Notes: generated by a model from the sequence alone, not told the origin. DNA of 64,000 nucleotides from Stereum hirsutum FP-91666 SS1 (GCF_000264905.1 NW_006763134.1:1431122-1495121); one strand, 5' to 3'; positions 21,848 through 35,603 are shown, numbered from the stretch's first letter. Program-made: numbers and translations.

Positions 21848-24800
21848 ATGAAATTTGCACGGTCCGTCTTCACCTCTCTTTCAAACCCGCCCTACATGTT
21901 CACATTAATATCAACAGATATCTAGACGATGCCCAGGTACGCTCCATTCTCTCCTTCATCCTCTCGGCCTCGACCTCGCTCTACTACCCGCTCACCAAAC
22001 ACCAGGCACCAGAATGGAAACGTGCCTACATGCAAGTCCTCCCCTCCTCCTCTTTACATACTCCTACTAGCATCTAACACTTGACACCGACCCTCCGCAC
22101 ACGCACACGTAACAGCGACTACCGCGGCCTCAAAAAACGCATCACCGCCGTCCGACGCGCACAAGAAGGCGGAGCCGCATCGCCTGCGCAGGATTCATCC
22201 GAACCTGAACATGAGCATGACGCGGATGGGGAGGGCTCGGATACGCAGAAACGGATGTCGCCTGTGAGTATGGAAAAGAGCGATATTCCGGTCGAGCCGT
22301 ATGTTGGGGATGGAGAGAAGATGGGGGTGATCGAGATCGAGAGGGAGAAAGAGAAGGGAGAGAGGCAGGAGAGGGGTGTGAGTGTTGAAAAGGAGAAGGA
22401 AAGACCGAGAGAGGTGGGGAGGGACGGAAGGTGGGGTTCTGTAGCGAAGGAGGATTTGGCTGGCGAGGACGTTGATGTTGAAAAGGAAGCGGATGCGGAG
22501 CTAGGAGACAATGAAGATAATTCGGAGGACGAGGATGCTGAGGGTGAAGGAGAAGTCGAAGGCGAACAACGTCGGGGACGTAGTTCACTCAAGAAAGGAA
22601 ACGACTCGTCGAAATCTGCGCCGCTCAAACTGTCGATATCGACGTCTCGGAGACCAAGGGTGCGTCCTTTCTCCTTTCACCGATCCTGTTCTTACCCCTG
22701 TAACTCTTTTACCTCGCCTTCCTTGGCTCTGACTTTGATTATGGTTCTAGGATACCACCTTTGTCACCTCACCCGTTTCACCACTGTCGCCCACCACAGA
22801 ACAAGACGACCCCCTCCCTCCGACGAATAATGCCAGTGCCAATGGCGTCGCGAGCGGGACCTCCTCGGGCGTGATCAACACCATACGTAACCGAGCTTCC
22901 AAGGTCCGAGGTACAGTAACTCTCAACCTTGTCCCCATCCCCGCCCCCCCGTCACATCCACATCTAAACACTGACCGAACCGAAAAAAAACGCTTAAACA
23001 AACACAATAGTCCGTTCAAACACATTCACGACACTCCACACCCGCTCCCGCTCCACCCTCGCCCCCAACCTCTTCTCCTCCACCTCTCCCAATCCCGCCA
23101 ATCCCAACGCCAACACCCCTCCCAACGCCCACAACCTCTCAACCTCTCGCTCCTCCATGTTCTTCCCCACCGCCAACCCTCCCACCCTCTCCGAACTCCT
23201 CACCCGCATGTCCTCCTCGCCAGCCCAAGTCGCGTACATCGAAAAGTTGGAGCACGAGCTCGCGAAGATCGAGGCGTTTTATTTGGCTAGGGAGGGAGAG
23301 GCAAGAGAGAGGGGGAGGGTTTTGAGGGAGCAGTTGAGGGAGTTGGGGGATCATAGGCGGGTTTTTTATGTGTGCTTCTCTCTCTCCCTCTGCGTTTAGC
23401 CTAATACTGACACTACGACCAACACAAACGCTGACAATAACCACATTATCCCTCTCGTGTCGATCATCCTTCACAGGAAGCCCACCCACCCAACCATCAT
23501 CCCTGGTCCCTCCCTTTCATACCTCTCCCGGGCAGCCAAACGTCAAGACTCGTCCGAAGAGCGGTACATCGGCATCACGCATCCAGTGTTGCAGGTCCGC
23601 TCGAGGAGAGGGAAAAGGACGAGCCGGAGTTGACGATCTTTGGAGGTGGGAGCGGGGAACCGGATGCGGAGAAGGATGGAGAGGCGGAGGTGGATGGGCT
23701 TGCGGGAGGGGTGGCGAATGATGTGCCTATGGAGCCGAGGGCGAATGGGAATGGACATTGGAGGGGAAAGGATAGGGATTCGTCTCGCGATCGTGAGGCC
23801 AGCGGAAGTGGAAATGGGGGTCATGCGAACGGTAATGGCAATGGACTGGGCAACGGGAAACACACGAATGGGAAGCTGAACCCGGAGGAGTATCAGCATG
23901 CGAGGAAGAGGTTGAAGAAGGCGGTTTTGGAGTATTATCGGTATGTTCGTCCGTATATCTCTCATGTTTCATCTTTTGTTGTGTGTACTCGTCGCTAAAG
24001 TGTTTTTATTTTTCACTGGTCGTTTGGTGAATTGGGGGTTTTGTTTGGACGTGTGGCGTGGTGTGGCGCTGGATGAATAGGGGTCTCGAGGTACTGAACA
24101 ACTATCGTGTGAGTATCACTCCTTACCTTCCATACTTTGTTGCACTCAACTGGTGTGGTACGTCCGTTATGTGTAGATCCTCAACCTCACAGGCTTCCGA
24201 AAAGCGCTCAAAAAGTTCGAGAAGATCACCAAGGTCCGCTTATTCTCTCCTTCTTCTCGCTTTCTTCTCCAAGCTCACCAGCGAATACTTCCGATCGCAT
24301 TATGCTGACATCGGACTGTGCGCACAGATCCCGCTCCAACAACCATACATGAAAGAACGCGTCGAGCTGAGCGCGTTCGCGAGCGACGAGACCGTGCAGG
24401 CGTTGTTGAAGGATATGGAGGATCAGTTCGCGGCACGATTCAGTGCGTGTGCTCTTTCATCCTCTCGTTCCATTTCCCTTTTTTTACACTCTTCACCGCC
24501 GCTACCACCACTCCCCGCTCTATGTAATCTGCGCAATAATACTGACCTGCCACCTGGTCGATCTATGTTTGTGTAGCCCGAGGAGACAAGAAGAAGGCGT
24601 TGTATCGCCTGCGCGCGGAGGGATCGCGGAAAACCCACCATTTTAGCAGTTTTAGGACGGGAGCGATGTTGGGGCTGGCGATTCCGGCGCTTGTTTCGGG
24701 GATCTATCAGAGTTCGTACTTTTCCTTCCCTTTTGCATTTCTCCTATCCTTCCCTTCGCCTGCCCTACTTTCGTCATGTATGGGTAGATTCGGCCATTTT

Positions 24801-26782
24801 GCGTCATAGAGAACGCGCGAAAGCCGTAGACTGACTGGTCATTGATGAATAGGTTTCCAGCCAGAGACGAGAGCGAAGATCCCGTGGAGCCCGTTATTGT
24901 TCATTTATGCTATCCTGTCCACGCCGGCAATCTTCTCGTGTTTGGTGGGGCTGAATCTGTTGGTGTGGAACGTTTCGAGGATCAATTACGTGTTTATATT
25001 CGGTGAGTTATGCTGTCTTCGTCCCCTCCCACTCGGTTGATTCAGGTCTTTTTGGCTTTTCGGTTTATGGTTGGCGGTTGGTTGGCGTTGATCAGAACTT
25101 GATATACGGACATTACTGGATCATAGGGAATATTTCGAGGTGTGTTCTCCCTGCTGTCATCCCCACTATCCGTTCGCTCAACATACTGTTTACTGTCTTG
25201 ATCGAACAGATCCCAGCTATTGCGTGCGCTTCTCTATGCTATGCGTTCTGGCTATCCTTCGCTCGTATAGGCGGGGACAGCGTCTCAGCGACAATATGGC
25301 CCCTCGTGTGGCTACTTTTCATGCTCGTGTTGATGGTGAATCCGATACCGGTACTGTCGAGGAGTACTAGGTTTTGGTTCTTGAGGAATGTGGGGAGATT
25401 GTTGACGAGTGGGTTGCATCGCGTCGAGGTGTGTGCTCGCTACCCTACCCATATAAGAGGCGAACTTTGATGTTCGAGCGTGCTTATCCTCCTTTGATTT
25501 GGATGTAGTTCGCAGATTTCTGGTTGGGGTACGTCCCTTGTCCACGTCGTCAGTCAAATGACGGGAGACTGACTTACCCTTACATTTGCATGTCTTCCCA
25601 ATCACCTCGGTGACCGACCCCACACAGCGACCAATTCTGCTCCTTAGTCTTCTCCGTCAGCAATATCTGGTTCATCGGCTGTGCCTACTCCATCGGCTTC
25701 GAAGACGACAAACCCTGGGATCACTGTCAAGTCTCGAACCAATGGGCGGTCCACTTCGTGCTCTCTGCGCTGCCGTTCTTGATCCGGTTGGTACAGAGTA
25801 TAAGACGTTATAGCGATTCGGGGTTGATCACGCATTTGATCAATGTGAGTGCTTCTGCGCCCCCTTTTGGGTTGATGGAGATCAGGCTGACATTGGAATG
25901 GAATAGGGAGGGAAGTACGCAACTGGAATTGTGTATCTTTTGATTTATCATATCTGGAGACATAATGGTGAGTCTCCTTCGTATTTTGAACTCGGGACGA
26001 TATGAGCGCAAAGCTGAAACGATGAGCAGGACGAGGTCGTGGAGTTGACTTTGTCTTCTTTGTTCTCCTTGGCTCGATATACGCCATCTATGCTTCGTCT
26101 TGGGTGAGTCCTCCTTATAACCCTTGTTTTTGGCTAGGGTGTAGCTCGTTCGAAAGCGACTGACCCATTCTCGATCATGGATAGGACTTGCTGATGGACT
26201 GGTCGATCATGAAACCGCACGCGAGGTATCCTTTCCTTAGGCCGGAACTACTGTATTCTAGTTATATACCCGTGCGCATAACTTCTTCTTTCTTCCTATC
26301 GTATGCGCTCTCTGACTTTCATCCCCTCAAATCGCACAGCTGTATTATTTCGCCATTGTAAGCCCATATTTGCTCTCTCCTTCACAATGCAGAACCACAG
26401 AGTCTGATGTGTTGTTGACCGCGATAATTGTCTAGGTTACAAACATCCTCATCCGCTTCATCTGGGTGCTTTACATCCCGGACGCCGGTCCTGGGATGCC
26501 GTTCAGGACGTGGATAACGGGCATGCTTGAGATTTTACGACGGTGGCAATGGAACTTCTGTGCGTAGCTTTCTTTCTTTCTAGGAAGTACAGCATGGCTA
26601 AGATGTGTATAGATCGTCTCGAGAACGAACATCTAGGTAACATGGATCAGTACCGTATCACGCGGGAAGTACCTCTCCCATATTCGTTTGACGACGTCCT
26701 ACCGGAATCGGACGAGGACGAGACTGGGATTAGTGGCGTTGGACGTATTAGCGGCGCGAAGGGTGCGAAGAAGGGAAGATAG
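21848..26782 (+). CDS. SYG1: SPX-EXS domain phosphate exporter, SYG1/XPR1 type
   Basis: Multi-exon gene. The protein starts MKFARYLDDAQ and continues EWKRAYIDYRGLKKRI, the classic SPX N-terminus. The SPX domain resumes after a long acidic Glu/Asp insert with LNLTGFRKALKKFEKITK and KERVELSAFASDE. Several membrane segments follow (IPWSPLLFIYAILSTPAIFS, GAMLGLAIPALVSGIYQ). The EXS domain holds FWLGDQFCSLVFSVSN, HFVLSALPFLIRLVQSIRRY and RRWQWNFYRLENEHLGN, ending with an acidic tail. SPX binds inositol pyrophosphates, and EXS proteins export phosphate from the cytosol. Exon 1 is 14 nt and exon 2 19 nt. The third intron (22032-22115) uses a GC donor. It is convergent with the BAH-PHD gene. Confidence 0.9.
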
Positions 26783-27368
26783 GGCTATGTGGTAAGATGG
26801 TACGGGGTACTTGGAGTCCGAGTTCGAAAAGGTTGAAGGTATCGGTGGCTTGTGGGTAGCTTGGCGTGTGGAAGTCGGAGAGTGCGGTAGGGTTTCACCT
26901 TCATAGACAAAATAGACTCAATGATAGACTTGCATCACAGTCGTTCATTTTACATACATTTTATTGGATAAAATTACCGTCGATGGTTTACATACTTCGT
27001 TTCCGGTCACAGTCCACTCTTTTCACATATTCTGGGATTTCTCGATTCTACTTTCATAGTCTGGCAGCTTGCTCTGGTGTCTTGTCTGTATATATGCTTC
27101 GTGTTCGTTACTTCGCTTCCGCTTTCATACGGTTTCATGTCCGCTCTCGCTTTCGAATTGTTTCTGTGTCTACGCAGCAGTCATTTTACTGCGATGTTCA
27201 GCCTTCTTGGAGCCCGCAGCCAGTGTCTACGCTGGCGTCTCAGTCATCGTCAAGAATAAAGACTGCATCAAGGCGCAATCCCAACCATGAAAATGTATAC
27301 AAAGCAGATCAAAAGGATCGAAGTAACACAGCGGACGTACAAGAAATCAAGACAGCTGGTAAATCCGG
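26783..27368. other. Spacer between convergent genes
   Basis: Contains the 3' UTRs of the SPX-EXS gene and the BAH-PHD gene. A 178-codon open frame here has no domain and no intron-exon logic, so I treat it as chance. Confidence 0.45.
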
Positions 27369-28839
27369 TCAAACAGAAAAGTCACAGCACTTAGGACAAT
27401 AGTAGAAGACTGGGCTGTTCTTCAACGCTTCCCGAATCTCTTCTTCAACCCCTTTCTTCACAAAAGCAGGATCAGGGTTTGCTTTGGCTTGCTCGATGAA
27501 CTTGTCATAATCTAACTGATAACCGCTATCCTCTGCCCATGTTAACTTCTCCCTTGCCAAAACGATAACCTTCTCCAGGCTGTGTGGGGTGCCGCACATG
27601 GGATATCGAGCGATAGGGAGAGCGGCGATGGCGTTACCGGTAGGGAGGGATGGATCAACCGTTTCATCCCAATCATGCAGAATATACGCCTGGTCGTTCG
27701 AGTCGAGCCAGGCCGGGATGTCTTCGGCGGTCAGATCGAGAATTTCGCTGCAGGCGGCGTGGACCCAAAGTCTGCATTTTGAACACCAGCGAAGCTCGTC
27801 TTCAACGGTGTTGTATATATTTCCTCTCCTGCATCCGTTGTAGCAGATTTTAACCCACTAAAATGCATGGAGTTTCATGAGCATAATGAACAAGAAAACA
27901 TCTAACCACCGTCACTCACATGAATTATGGGGATTTCATCAGTGTCGTGTGTCATCGTAGTCCATATAAGGCATATTGGTGTTGTTGCCATCGTCGAACT
28001 TTTGCAGGTCACATACACCTACATAGCATCGCGACACACATTAGTATTGAACAATTGATTACAAGAGCTCTGGAAGTGTCATTGGTACCTTCAATTATAG
28101 ATAAAGGATGGACTACGACATAATTCGGATCTTCGATTAAGACATGTTCATACGGGCTGAGGGCAGAGAGATGGCTGTTGAATCATTCGCCGGTGGCAGA
28201 TATTAACTAGGTACTGCATAATATATGTTTGGACGATACATATAGCACGTACCGAGCCTCTGAATCCTCATAATTGTCGAACATCCATTGTGCACCATTC
28301 AACCATCGAACCCTGAATAATGGCTCCAAGAACTTATCCTGAAGAGTCAAGAATTAGTGCACAGAGGTTCAGGAAAGCCTCTTGATCGCACCTACAGGGA
28401 TATTCTGCTTTTGGACAGCGAAGATCTCATGAACCAACCCGATACGGTAGATGTTACCACTCCTACTTCCTTTTTCCCTGAATTCATGAACATCCTTTGT
28501 TCCTTTCGGCCATATTTCTTTTACCGGAATTGCGTAGATGCTGAGAGTCACAATACTAACGGTCAGCCGCACGGCGATTCACGAAAGAGGACGAAGACTG
28601 ACTAGTCGCCGACACGGACCGTTGCTTCTAATCGACCGTTATGAACTACACAATACCCCATTATTACTGGTTAGTATTTGCAAACCAAAATATTGAAACG
28701 GAGGAATACTGATGTCTACTTCATTGTAGTGAACCAGGGGTTTGCCTTGGTAGACGGAGTCAGGTATGACATCTGCACTGGCTTCAGTCCAATCTGTTTT
28801 TACGCGCCGACACATGTTGGCAAGGCAAGGTGAAGGCAT
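27369..28839 (-). CDS. BAH-like plus PHD-like zinc finger protein
   Basis: Several short exons on the minus strand. Start codon 28839 (MPSPCLANM) is the best ATG I see, but the first intron is unresolved. Reconstructed order: HYNEVDISIPPFQYFGL, then IWPKGTKDVHEFREKG and GLVHEIFAVQKQNIP joined to DKFLEPLFRVRWLNG. After that come ALSPYEHVLIEDPNYVV and the zinc finger CYNGC-x14-CSKC-x4-H-x3-C (27.78-27.86 kb), and finally a C-terminal FYYCPKCC. The middle section has the feel of a BAH domain (RVRW, then an acidic segment, then HVLIEDPNYVVVHPLSI). Together with the PHD-like Cys4-His-Cys pattern this suggests a chromatin reader. The family assignment is inference. The splice junctions DSEA|RHLSAL, SRAL|VYVTC and PIIH|WVKIC are phase-consistent. 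Confidence 0.5.
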
Positions 28840-29391
28840 AACAAATCTTCGTCGGTGAAGATGCTGGTGTCACACGAAAAGAGTAAAACAAGGCTGGACC
28901 AAGGCTGAAGCAGCCACCAACGGCGACATCGGACAGGACAACTTGAACTTGGGCCTAAGCGCAAGAATTCAACTACCAAGAGGAGAGTATCAAAGTTTTT
29001 GCTCGGAGATTGCTTGATGCGTCCCGGACCCAAGCCGTCAGTGAGCGATTAGTGAGCGAGCAAGAGAGACAATGGTCACGATAAATTTCAAGTTGGCCGT
29101 CTTAACGATGTGGCGTGTGCAGCGGAACTTGCCGGGGCTGAACGCCATGTTGTCGGGATAATCAATCATTTTGTTGACCGTAAGTTCGAAGCCTCCGTTC
29201 GGACCATCCGGGCACAGTCAAGTTTCACCGCCAGTGTATCGTCGTGTACCTACTATATCCTGGAGCGATATATACAACCTTATCGATACCATCAGGTGTT
29301 ATCAACTTGGAAAATACGTTTTCTGCGAAACCGTTCAACAAAGCCCAAACTTCTACCTTCCTCCATTGCAGTATCTGACTCTTCGACTGTC

Positions 29392-31969
29392 ATGTCTGGG
29401 GTCAAAGGTAAACGTCTCTACAAAGCGCTCACCAGTCTTCCTTCCTACAGCTCGGCAGAGTTTGTAGGAGATGGCGGTGCGTGTCTCATCCCTCACGTCT
29501 CAACAATCATTCTGAATCTAATCCCTGCTCGCTATAACCCCCTTGGTCATTGGCAGTCATCAGTGTAACTTCGTCTTTTCAAGACCATATCCGTAATACC
29601 AGGCGTTCATTCTTGAAGACGATCTTCTTCGCGACCGAATGGGAGACCGGAGACTTGAAGGTCACCAGATCGTTACCCCAGGACGTTTCATCGGACATCC
29701 AAGCTACTCTATACTCGCCGTCCCGGACGTTCAACGCAATCCTTCGGGAGACGTCCACCGATGGGATCAAGAAGCGCTTCGTCGAGATTTGGTACACTCA
29801 GGAATCCCGCCTCGAGGCGGAGTTAGAAGTCACTTCCCTACATGGCTCTTTCTATAGTTCTTGTATGTCAACATCATTCAAGACCCCGTACCACTCATTT
29901 GACAAATCTCACTCAAAATCTCCACCTGGACATGTAGCCGACTTCAAGTCCCTTTCGTTCTCACCGTCGGAGAATGCTCTGGTGTATAGCGCCGAAGCGA
30001 ACGAGATAGCTACAGAGGATGCAGACCCATATGCACGCTTTCGCTACATTCCAGACGGCGGAGAGAGCATGACTGGACTGAGGCGCCCCACTTTATTCGT
30101 GGCGGTTTGGAAACAAACAGAAGATGAAGCGATGTCAGAAATGACGGTGCAAAGCCTCGAGCTCCCTAAGGACAAATTGGCATCTCCCTGTGTCATTTTT
30201 GGACAGGCAGTCTTCGCCCAGGATGACACCATTATAGCTACGGGATATCAGTACACAGAGGATGGCCGCCGCCTTGGGACGATATGGTGCGCGAACCGCC
30301 CTTGCGCGGTGTGGGAACTTCGATTCGACATTACCAAGGTCGAGGACAAGAAGACGGCCGGGGAGGACAAGAAGTTGGCCAGCTGTACCATAATTTCACC
30401 CACCATAATCTCCAACTCGACTCTATCCTCGAGGTTTCCTCGAGTATACAAGGATCCGACCTCTGGGCATAGCACCGCTCTCTGGCTGTCCCATGCTACC
30501 GGTGGCGCACACTTTTCTTGCTTCTCACTCCACTCATTCGACCTTCAAGCAAGGAAATCTACTGAACTCATTCCAGTCGTTTCGAAGCCCGACACTTCCT
30601 TCATGGCAGGTTTCAGTGGGTTGATCCCAGGGATCCCCAAACAACCTTTCCTAGTTTTCAATGGGAAAACTTACATGATTGCTCAGTCTGGTTCGGGAAC
30701 CAAACAGGAGATACTCTTGATCGATACGACCGAGCCATGCCACGTCGTCTTCCTCACTCGTCGAAGCGCGGTCGCAGGGGAGGTGTATTTTGATCATTGG
30801 TGCTGGAACGTCATCGCCACAGATGGTGGCCATAACGTTCTCCTTTGGAGAAGCTCGTCTATCAGGCCTCCACAGCTGTTACTGGGAACCTTGACAGGCT
30901 CCTCCACATCGCCGTCGCTTCGTTTACAAGTCATTGATGAGGTGCATCTTCCACTGAAGCGTGAGTCCATGAGTCTTTATCTCCTGTCTATATTATCGTG
31001 ACTTGCTGATGTTTTGTGCTTTCGTCAGTGCAAACGGCTATATCATCATTGAAGCTCTCAGTCGTTCGCATACCCGATCGATCACCCTTCGAAATGATCT
31101 TAATCGAGCACTCGTTGCCACTGGACTCTACCACGTCTCGCTCTGCACGCCCGTTGGTGACTTGGATCCACGGTGGTCCTCATGGTTCTTACCTAACCAG
31201 CTTCTATCCTGTTGTTATTGCACTAGCCCTACAAGGGTGTAAGTCGACCTCGACCGATCTGCATATATTCGCCGTCCTGACCAGTTCGTCATCATGATAT
31301 AGATACCATTTCTATGCCCAACTACACAGGCTCTACTGGTCACGGAGACGATTTCGTGCAGAAACTGGTGGGAAAATGTGGAACGCTCGACGTAGACGAC
31401 GTTATGGCGTCTGTGAAGCATTTGATCGAGATCGGTGTGGCGGAGGAAGGTCCTGGTAAACAACTCGTCTTGGGCGGTAGTCATGGAGGTTTCATCGCCG
31501 GTCATCGTTCGTCCATCACTCCTTCCGTTTGATGTTCATTCGTGCTAATGAATCTTTCATGACAGTCCTCGGACAATATCCCGACTTCTTCTCCGCTGGC
31601 GTTCTTCTCAATCCCGTGATAACTCCCGAGCCATCCTACTCCGATATTCCGGATTGGTATTTCGAGGAATTTGGTGTCCACTTTGACGCCAAGACACTCC
31701 TAACACCATCCACCTACGAGAAATTGTGGCCGATGTCTGCTATATCGCACGTAGACAAGGTGAAAGCGCCTGTATTGCTCCTCATGGGGTTGGACGATCG
31801 TAGGGTGGCGAACACGCATGGTAGGGCGTTCTACCATGCTTTGAAGGGGAGAGGGATGGAAGTCGAGATGCTGGAATTCAAAGGGGAGGCACATCCGATC
31901 GATGGCGTGGAAGCTGCACGAGTATGTTGGGAGGCGGAAGTGGATTGGTTTGAGCGGTTTAGAGCATAA
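29392..31969 (+). CDS. Acylamino-acid-releasing enzyme (acylaminoacyl-peptidase, S9C)
   Basis: Five exons (29392-29476, 29557-30960, 31029-31238, 31303-31500, 31566-31969) give 766 aa, close to the ~730-aa norm of the family. The N-terminal two thirds is the beta-propeller-like region. The C-terminal alpha/beta hydrolase part has the oxyanion segment WIHGGPHGSY, the nucleophile GGSHGG (Ser codon 31479-31481), the acid in LLMGLDDRR and the catalytic His in EAHPIDG. It removes N-acylated residues from blocked peptides in the cytosol, cooperating with the proteasome. It is head-to-head with the BAH-PHD gene (~550 bp apart) and tail-to-tail with Vps16 (186 bp). Confidence 0.92.
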
Positions 31970-32155
31970 GAATGTAGGATCCAACCGTGGGCTGGGGTGT
32001 TCACAACGGCGATGTATTACCCTTCAGAAATGCTGCACACCCTTGCGAGTGTCATAGAGTACGAGCAGCGGCGATCGCTGAAAGACAGGTATCAAATAGG
32101 CACCGAACGAGGGTTCTCTAATATACATCCAGTTGAGACCATACGTGGAACGCAA

Positions 32156-35100
32156 CTACTTCATCGACGAAGCAATTTGGTCCAGCTCTCTAGAGATCAT
32201 CGAATTTGGGCTTCTCTTTCTCAGTTGTCTGTACCGACCCAGCCATAGTCAGCACCCACAACCCCACCGGGTAGTTTGACAAGCAAAAAACACTCACTCG
32301 AGCTTCACCTTATCGCCCCTCTCCTTACACTCCTGACCCGCTGACCTCCACTCGCCGCACTCCACGTAGAGGTCGACTCGCTTCGGCGCATCGCACCTAG
32401 CGACATAAGTCGCGGCCTCCTTTGGGAAACCCTTCTCGACGAGGTGACGGACAAACGCTTCGTACCCGATCGGAGACCGTTTGGACTTGGAGAAAGCCTC
32501 GAGCCCTTCAAAGTCGCGGGTGGACGTGAGGGCGTGGAGCTTAAGATACCAAAACCTACGGGAAATCAGCGATCGTACCCACAGAAATGTGAGCTTTAGT
32601 CAATGTACCGTTTGTCTGGGACTTTGAAGTCCGACTTGACCTTGTCGGCTCGTTTTGACATTCCATTGACGAGGCATATCCGTATCGTCTCGTTAATGCT
32701 GACGCCAAAAAAGGGAATCTTATTGTCGGTTTCCTTCTCAAGCTGTTGTTGCAGCGTAAGCAAGCGAGAATATTCATCCATCGACTAAAATGACGAATTA
32801 TGTTTAGGTTCGGGTACTTAGCTCGAGAACCGAGATGTGCTGACCTTCGCCTCAAAAGTCCGCTCCTTGTCTTCGGAAAAGAACTTCTGAGCTGCTTTGA
32901 CAGATGTCATCTTCGACGCAGGATCCTAGAGAGCGAATAGTCATTTAGAGTTCGCATGCTACTGATTAGGTTTAAGGGCACGCACCTGCATGCGACTCGC
33001 TTCGTCCAAGCACAAGACAGCACTTTCGACTCGCCTATCGTCGGAGTAATAAAAATCGCGCAACATCTCTCGGTTCTGTTCCCTAGCGTAGACCTGCAAC
33101 AATTTACTCGCTGGCGCGAGCTTCGATCCGCCATCTTCGATCAGTCGGAAGAACGTCCCCAAAGGAAGACGATTGTAGAGGTGCAGTAGGACGTGATACA
33201 CTGCACACCGTACCGTTGAGTAAGTGATTGGAGAGCACGAACATGGGGGATCCTCACCGAGATCTGTGTCACCGCTGTCCACCGCCTTTTGTAGGGCGAG
33301 GCGGTCCTCCTTCATGGACAGGAGTAGAGGGACCTGATCTGACGCTCTCGGTTCATAGTCCAACAGCTGAGGAAATACAAACGGCACCGTTAGCACGAGC
33401 CTCATTGGCACCGGCTCGAGAAACAAACTAGAACTGACCCTCGTAGCTAGCCCTGTTCTTCCAACTTCCCAAGCTTTCTTCGCAATCTCCGCATAACTAA
33501 CCCCACCGGCACCCAGTGCTTGGAACTTGTCCACAATGCTCTTGCAAACTTCGTCATCCGCACTCAGCTCAGCGTCCTTGCCCGAACCCGTAGTGGTAGG
33601 CTTGGACTTTAGAATCTTAGCGGACGCCCAGTGTTTGAGGACATTGTTTGGTGGGAGGGAGAGGAAGGATGAGACGCGGAGAGCGAGGAGATGAAGGTTG
33701 CGGGAAGTGAGTCGAGAGATGAGATGATTTGGGGAAAGGTATTGATATCTGGAAGGAAGTCAGCCTCAATGTAGTAAAGGAACGGTGGAGTACTCGTACT
33801 GAGAATATGTGATAGGGATCCCAATTTCGTAAAATCGAACAGCATTGAGCACCTTGAGGGTTTGGCCCATGTTCACGAAGTCTGTGGGGTTGTATAAGTC
33901 CAAGAAAGCCCTTCCGAATTTCGCAGCCTGCAAAAGGCTCGTGAGGAGATCTATACATCAACAGCATTGAGAAACTTACGTTCAGTAGCTTGCGTTGCCA
34001 CACTGGCTCCCACTCATGGCCCGCTGCATCAATCATCTCGTCGACAGCAGCAGCTAACTCAGGACGTATGCTCCGGATATTCTCGTCCGCCTTCGGTGAC
34101 CTATTACTGAAGTTCTCCCAGGCGTCGTATAAGATAGCAGCTGGCGATGTTGAGCCTGGACGGAAGACGGAAACTGAGGCGGCTGAACAGGCAAAAATAC
34201 AATGAGAAGATAGAATACAACATGCAGAGCATGTAAAATGTACCGTACCCGGGACTTTCTGGATGAAGTCGCAGACATCTGGTCCAATAACCCGCACTCC
34301 ATCGAGTTCGGTGACAGCGAATATTGGACCCGAATAGAAATACCTACTCGCCACACAATCAATGTGGCACCGCATGAGAGAGTAAATATACATACTGCAG
34401 AGTATCACCAAATGGACCGACAAGAACAGCGAGTCCATCCCAAGTCACCAAGATAGCGTCGTTCCCACACCATTCTACCTGCCTTACAGGTCCATCCGCT
34501 CCAATTACTTGTGACGTATCGAACTCCGCGAGGTTTCTCTGGAAGTCTGTCGACACAACCCAGAGCGTGCCAGTCACCGTGAGCATTGCGAGAGACTTTC
34601 CGTTCGGGGAGGCGGACATGTAGGAGAAGGGGCCGCGGGAAAGCCGTTGGTCGATGGTTTCTAAGTTGTCTACGGAGAGAATGCTGGAATCGACGGAGAG
34701 CAGCACTTCGACATGTCGTGAAAGGGTGAAATCTGGAGGGATGATAGTCCATGCATGTGGCGGCTCCGACATCCCTGTCTCGTTGTATGGGTCAACCATA
34801 GTTATACCGATAGCAGTAAAAGTACTCACCTGGATTCGCAAGCGTCAGTGGCTTCGCTCCTTCCCACCCCTTCACCTCCAAGAGCTGTAACGTTCCAGTC
34901 ATAGCCACCAGCCCATTCTCGTGTATCTTTGCATCAATGATCCCAACTTCTGTTGCGTCGCTTCCTAACGAAAACTGCGCGTAATCTCCTTGAAGGTCGT
35001 ATAGTCGGTAGACGCCTTCCTCGTTCAAGACGACGAGTCTCTCGTCACCCGTCCAACCGAAGCGAATGATCTTTCCCTGGTCCCACTATCGTATAGCATA

Positions 35101-35453
35101 GTCAGCACGCATATTCGGCCTCGCAGAAGTGAAATATATCCACACTGAATAGTAATCGTCCTTCACCCGCCGGCGAGAACACCTGAATCTGAGCTTTCGC
35201 GAACACGGGTGTGGCGCGTCCAAGCGCAATCATCTTGGTATTGTCCCGCATTAGAGCTAGACATCGTTTGAACATGGCATTGCACCATAATGCATGTAAA
35301 ATTCATACCTATTGGACCGCCATATCGACATCCCGCCACGATACAATCGCCAAGGTTGGGAAGTTTCCCGTGTATGGAGTAGACTTGCTGCCGTCGGTAG
35401 AAGACATTACTATCTTGCATGGCCTCCCATGACAGCGTAGGGTGTTCTGTCAT
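32156..35453 (-). CDS. VPS16: Vps16, class C core subunit of HOPS and CORVET
   Basis: Multi-exon gene on the minus strand, starting MTEHPTLSWEAMQ at 35453. The N-terminal part is the Vps16 beta-propeller (YRRQQVYSIHGKLP, RLLFSWDQGKIIRFGWT, RQVEWCGNDAILVTWDG). The C-terminal part is the alpha-solenoid (DAWENFSNRSPKADENIRSI, KAWEVGRTGLATRLLDYE, LHLYNRLPLGTFFRLIED, YEAFVRHLVEKGFPKEAATY). The last exon, spliced after GDKVKLE, reads QLRKRSPNSMISRELDQIAS and ends at 32156. Vps16 pairs with Vps33 in the tethering complexes that drive endosome and vacuole fusion. About ten introns are implied; internal junctions were checked only in part. Confidence 0.9.
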
Positions 35454-35597
35454 GCTTCAGGTCTCCCAGTATATTATAACAGTAAAAATCCAAGTTATGA
35501 AGCAGATGTATCGAGCCCTGAGTCTGACATGAAGTTGGTCGGAAAGCCAGGTGTGTTAACTGAGGACGGTCCGCAACGGCCCGCACCTCGACGCGAC

Positions 35598-35603
35598 CAC
35601 GTG
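35598..35603. promoter_or_regulatory. CACGTG E-box upstream of Vps16
   Basis: Palindromic CACGTG 145 bp upstream of the Vps16 start. This is the core recognised by bHLH factors such as Cbf1 or Pho4. A single site can occur by chance. Confidence 0.3.

Noticed and set aside
26866..27402. 178-codon plus-strand open frame between the SPX-EXS and BAH-PHD genes
   Set aside because: No ATG context, domain or splice logic. The composition looks like untranslated sequence between convergent genes.
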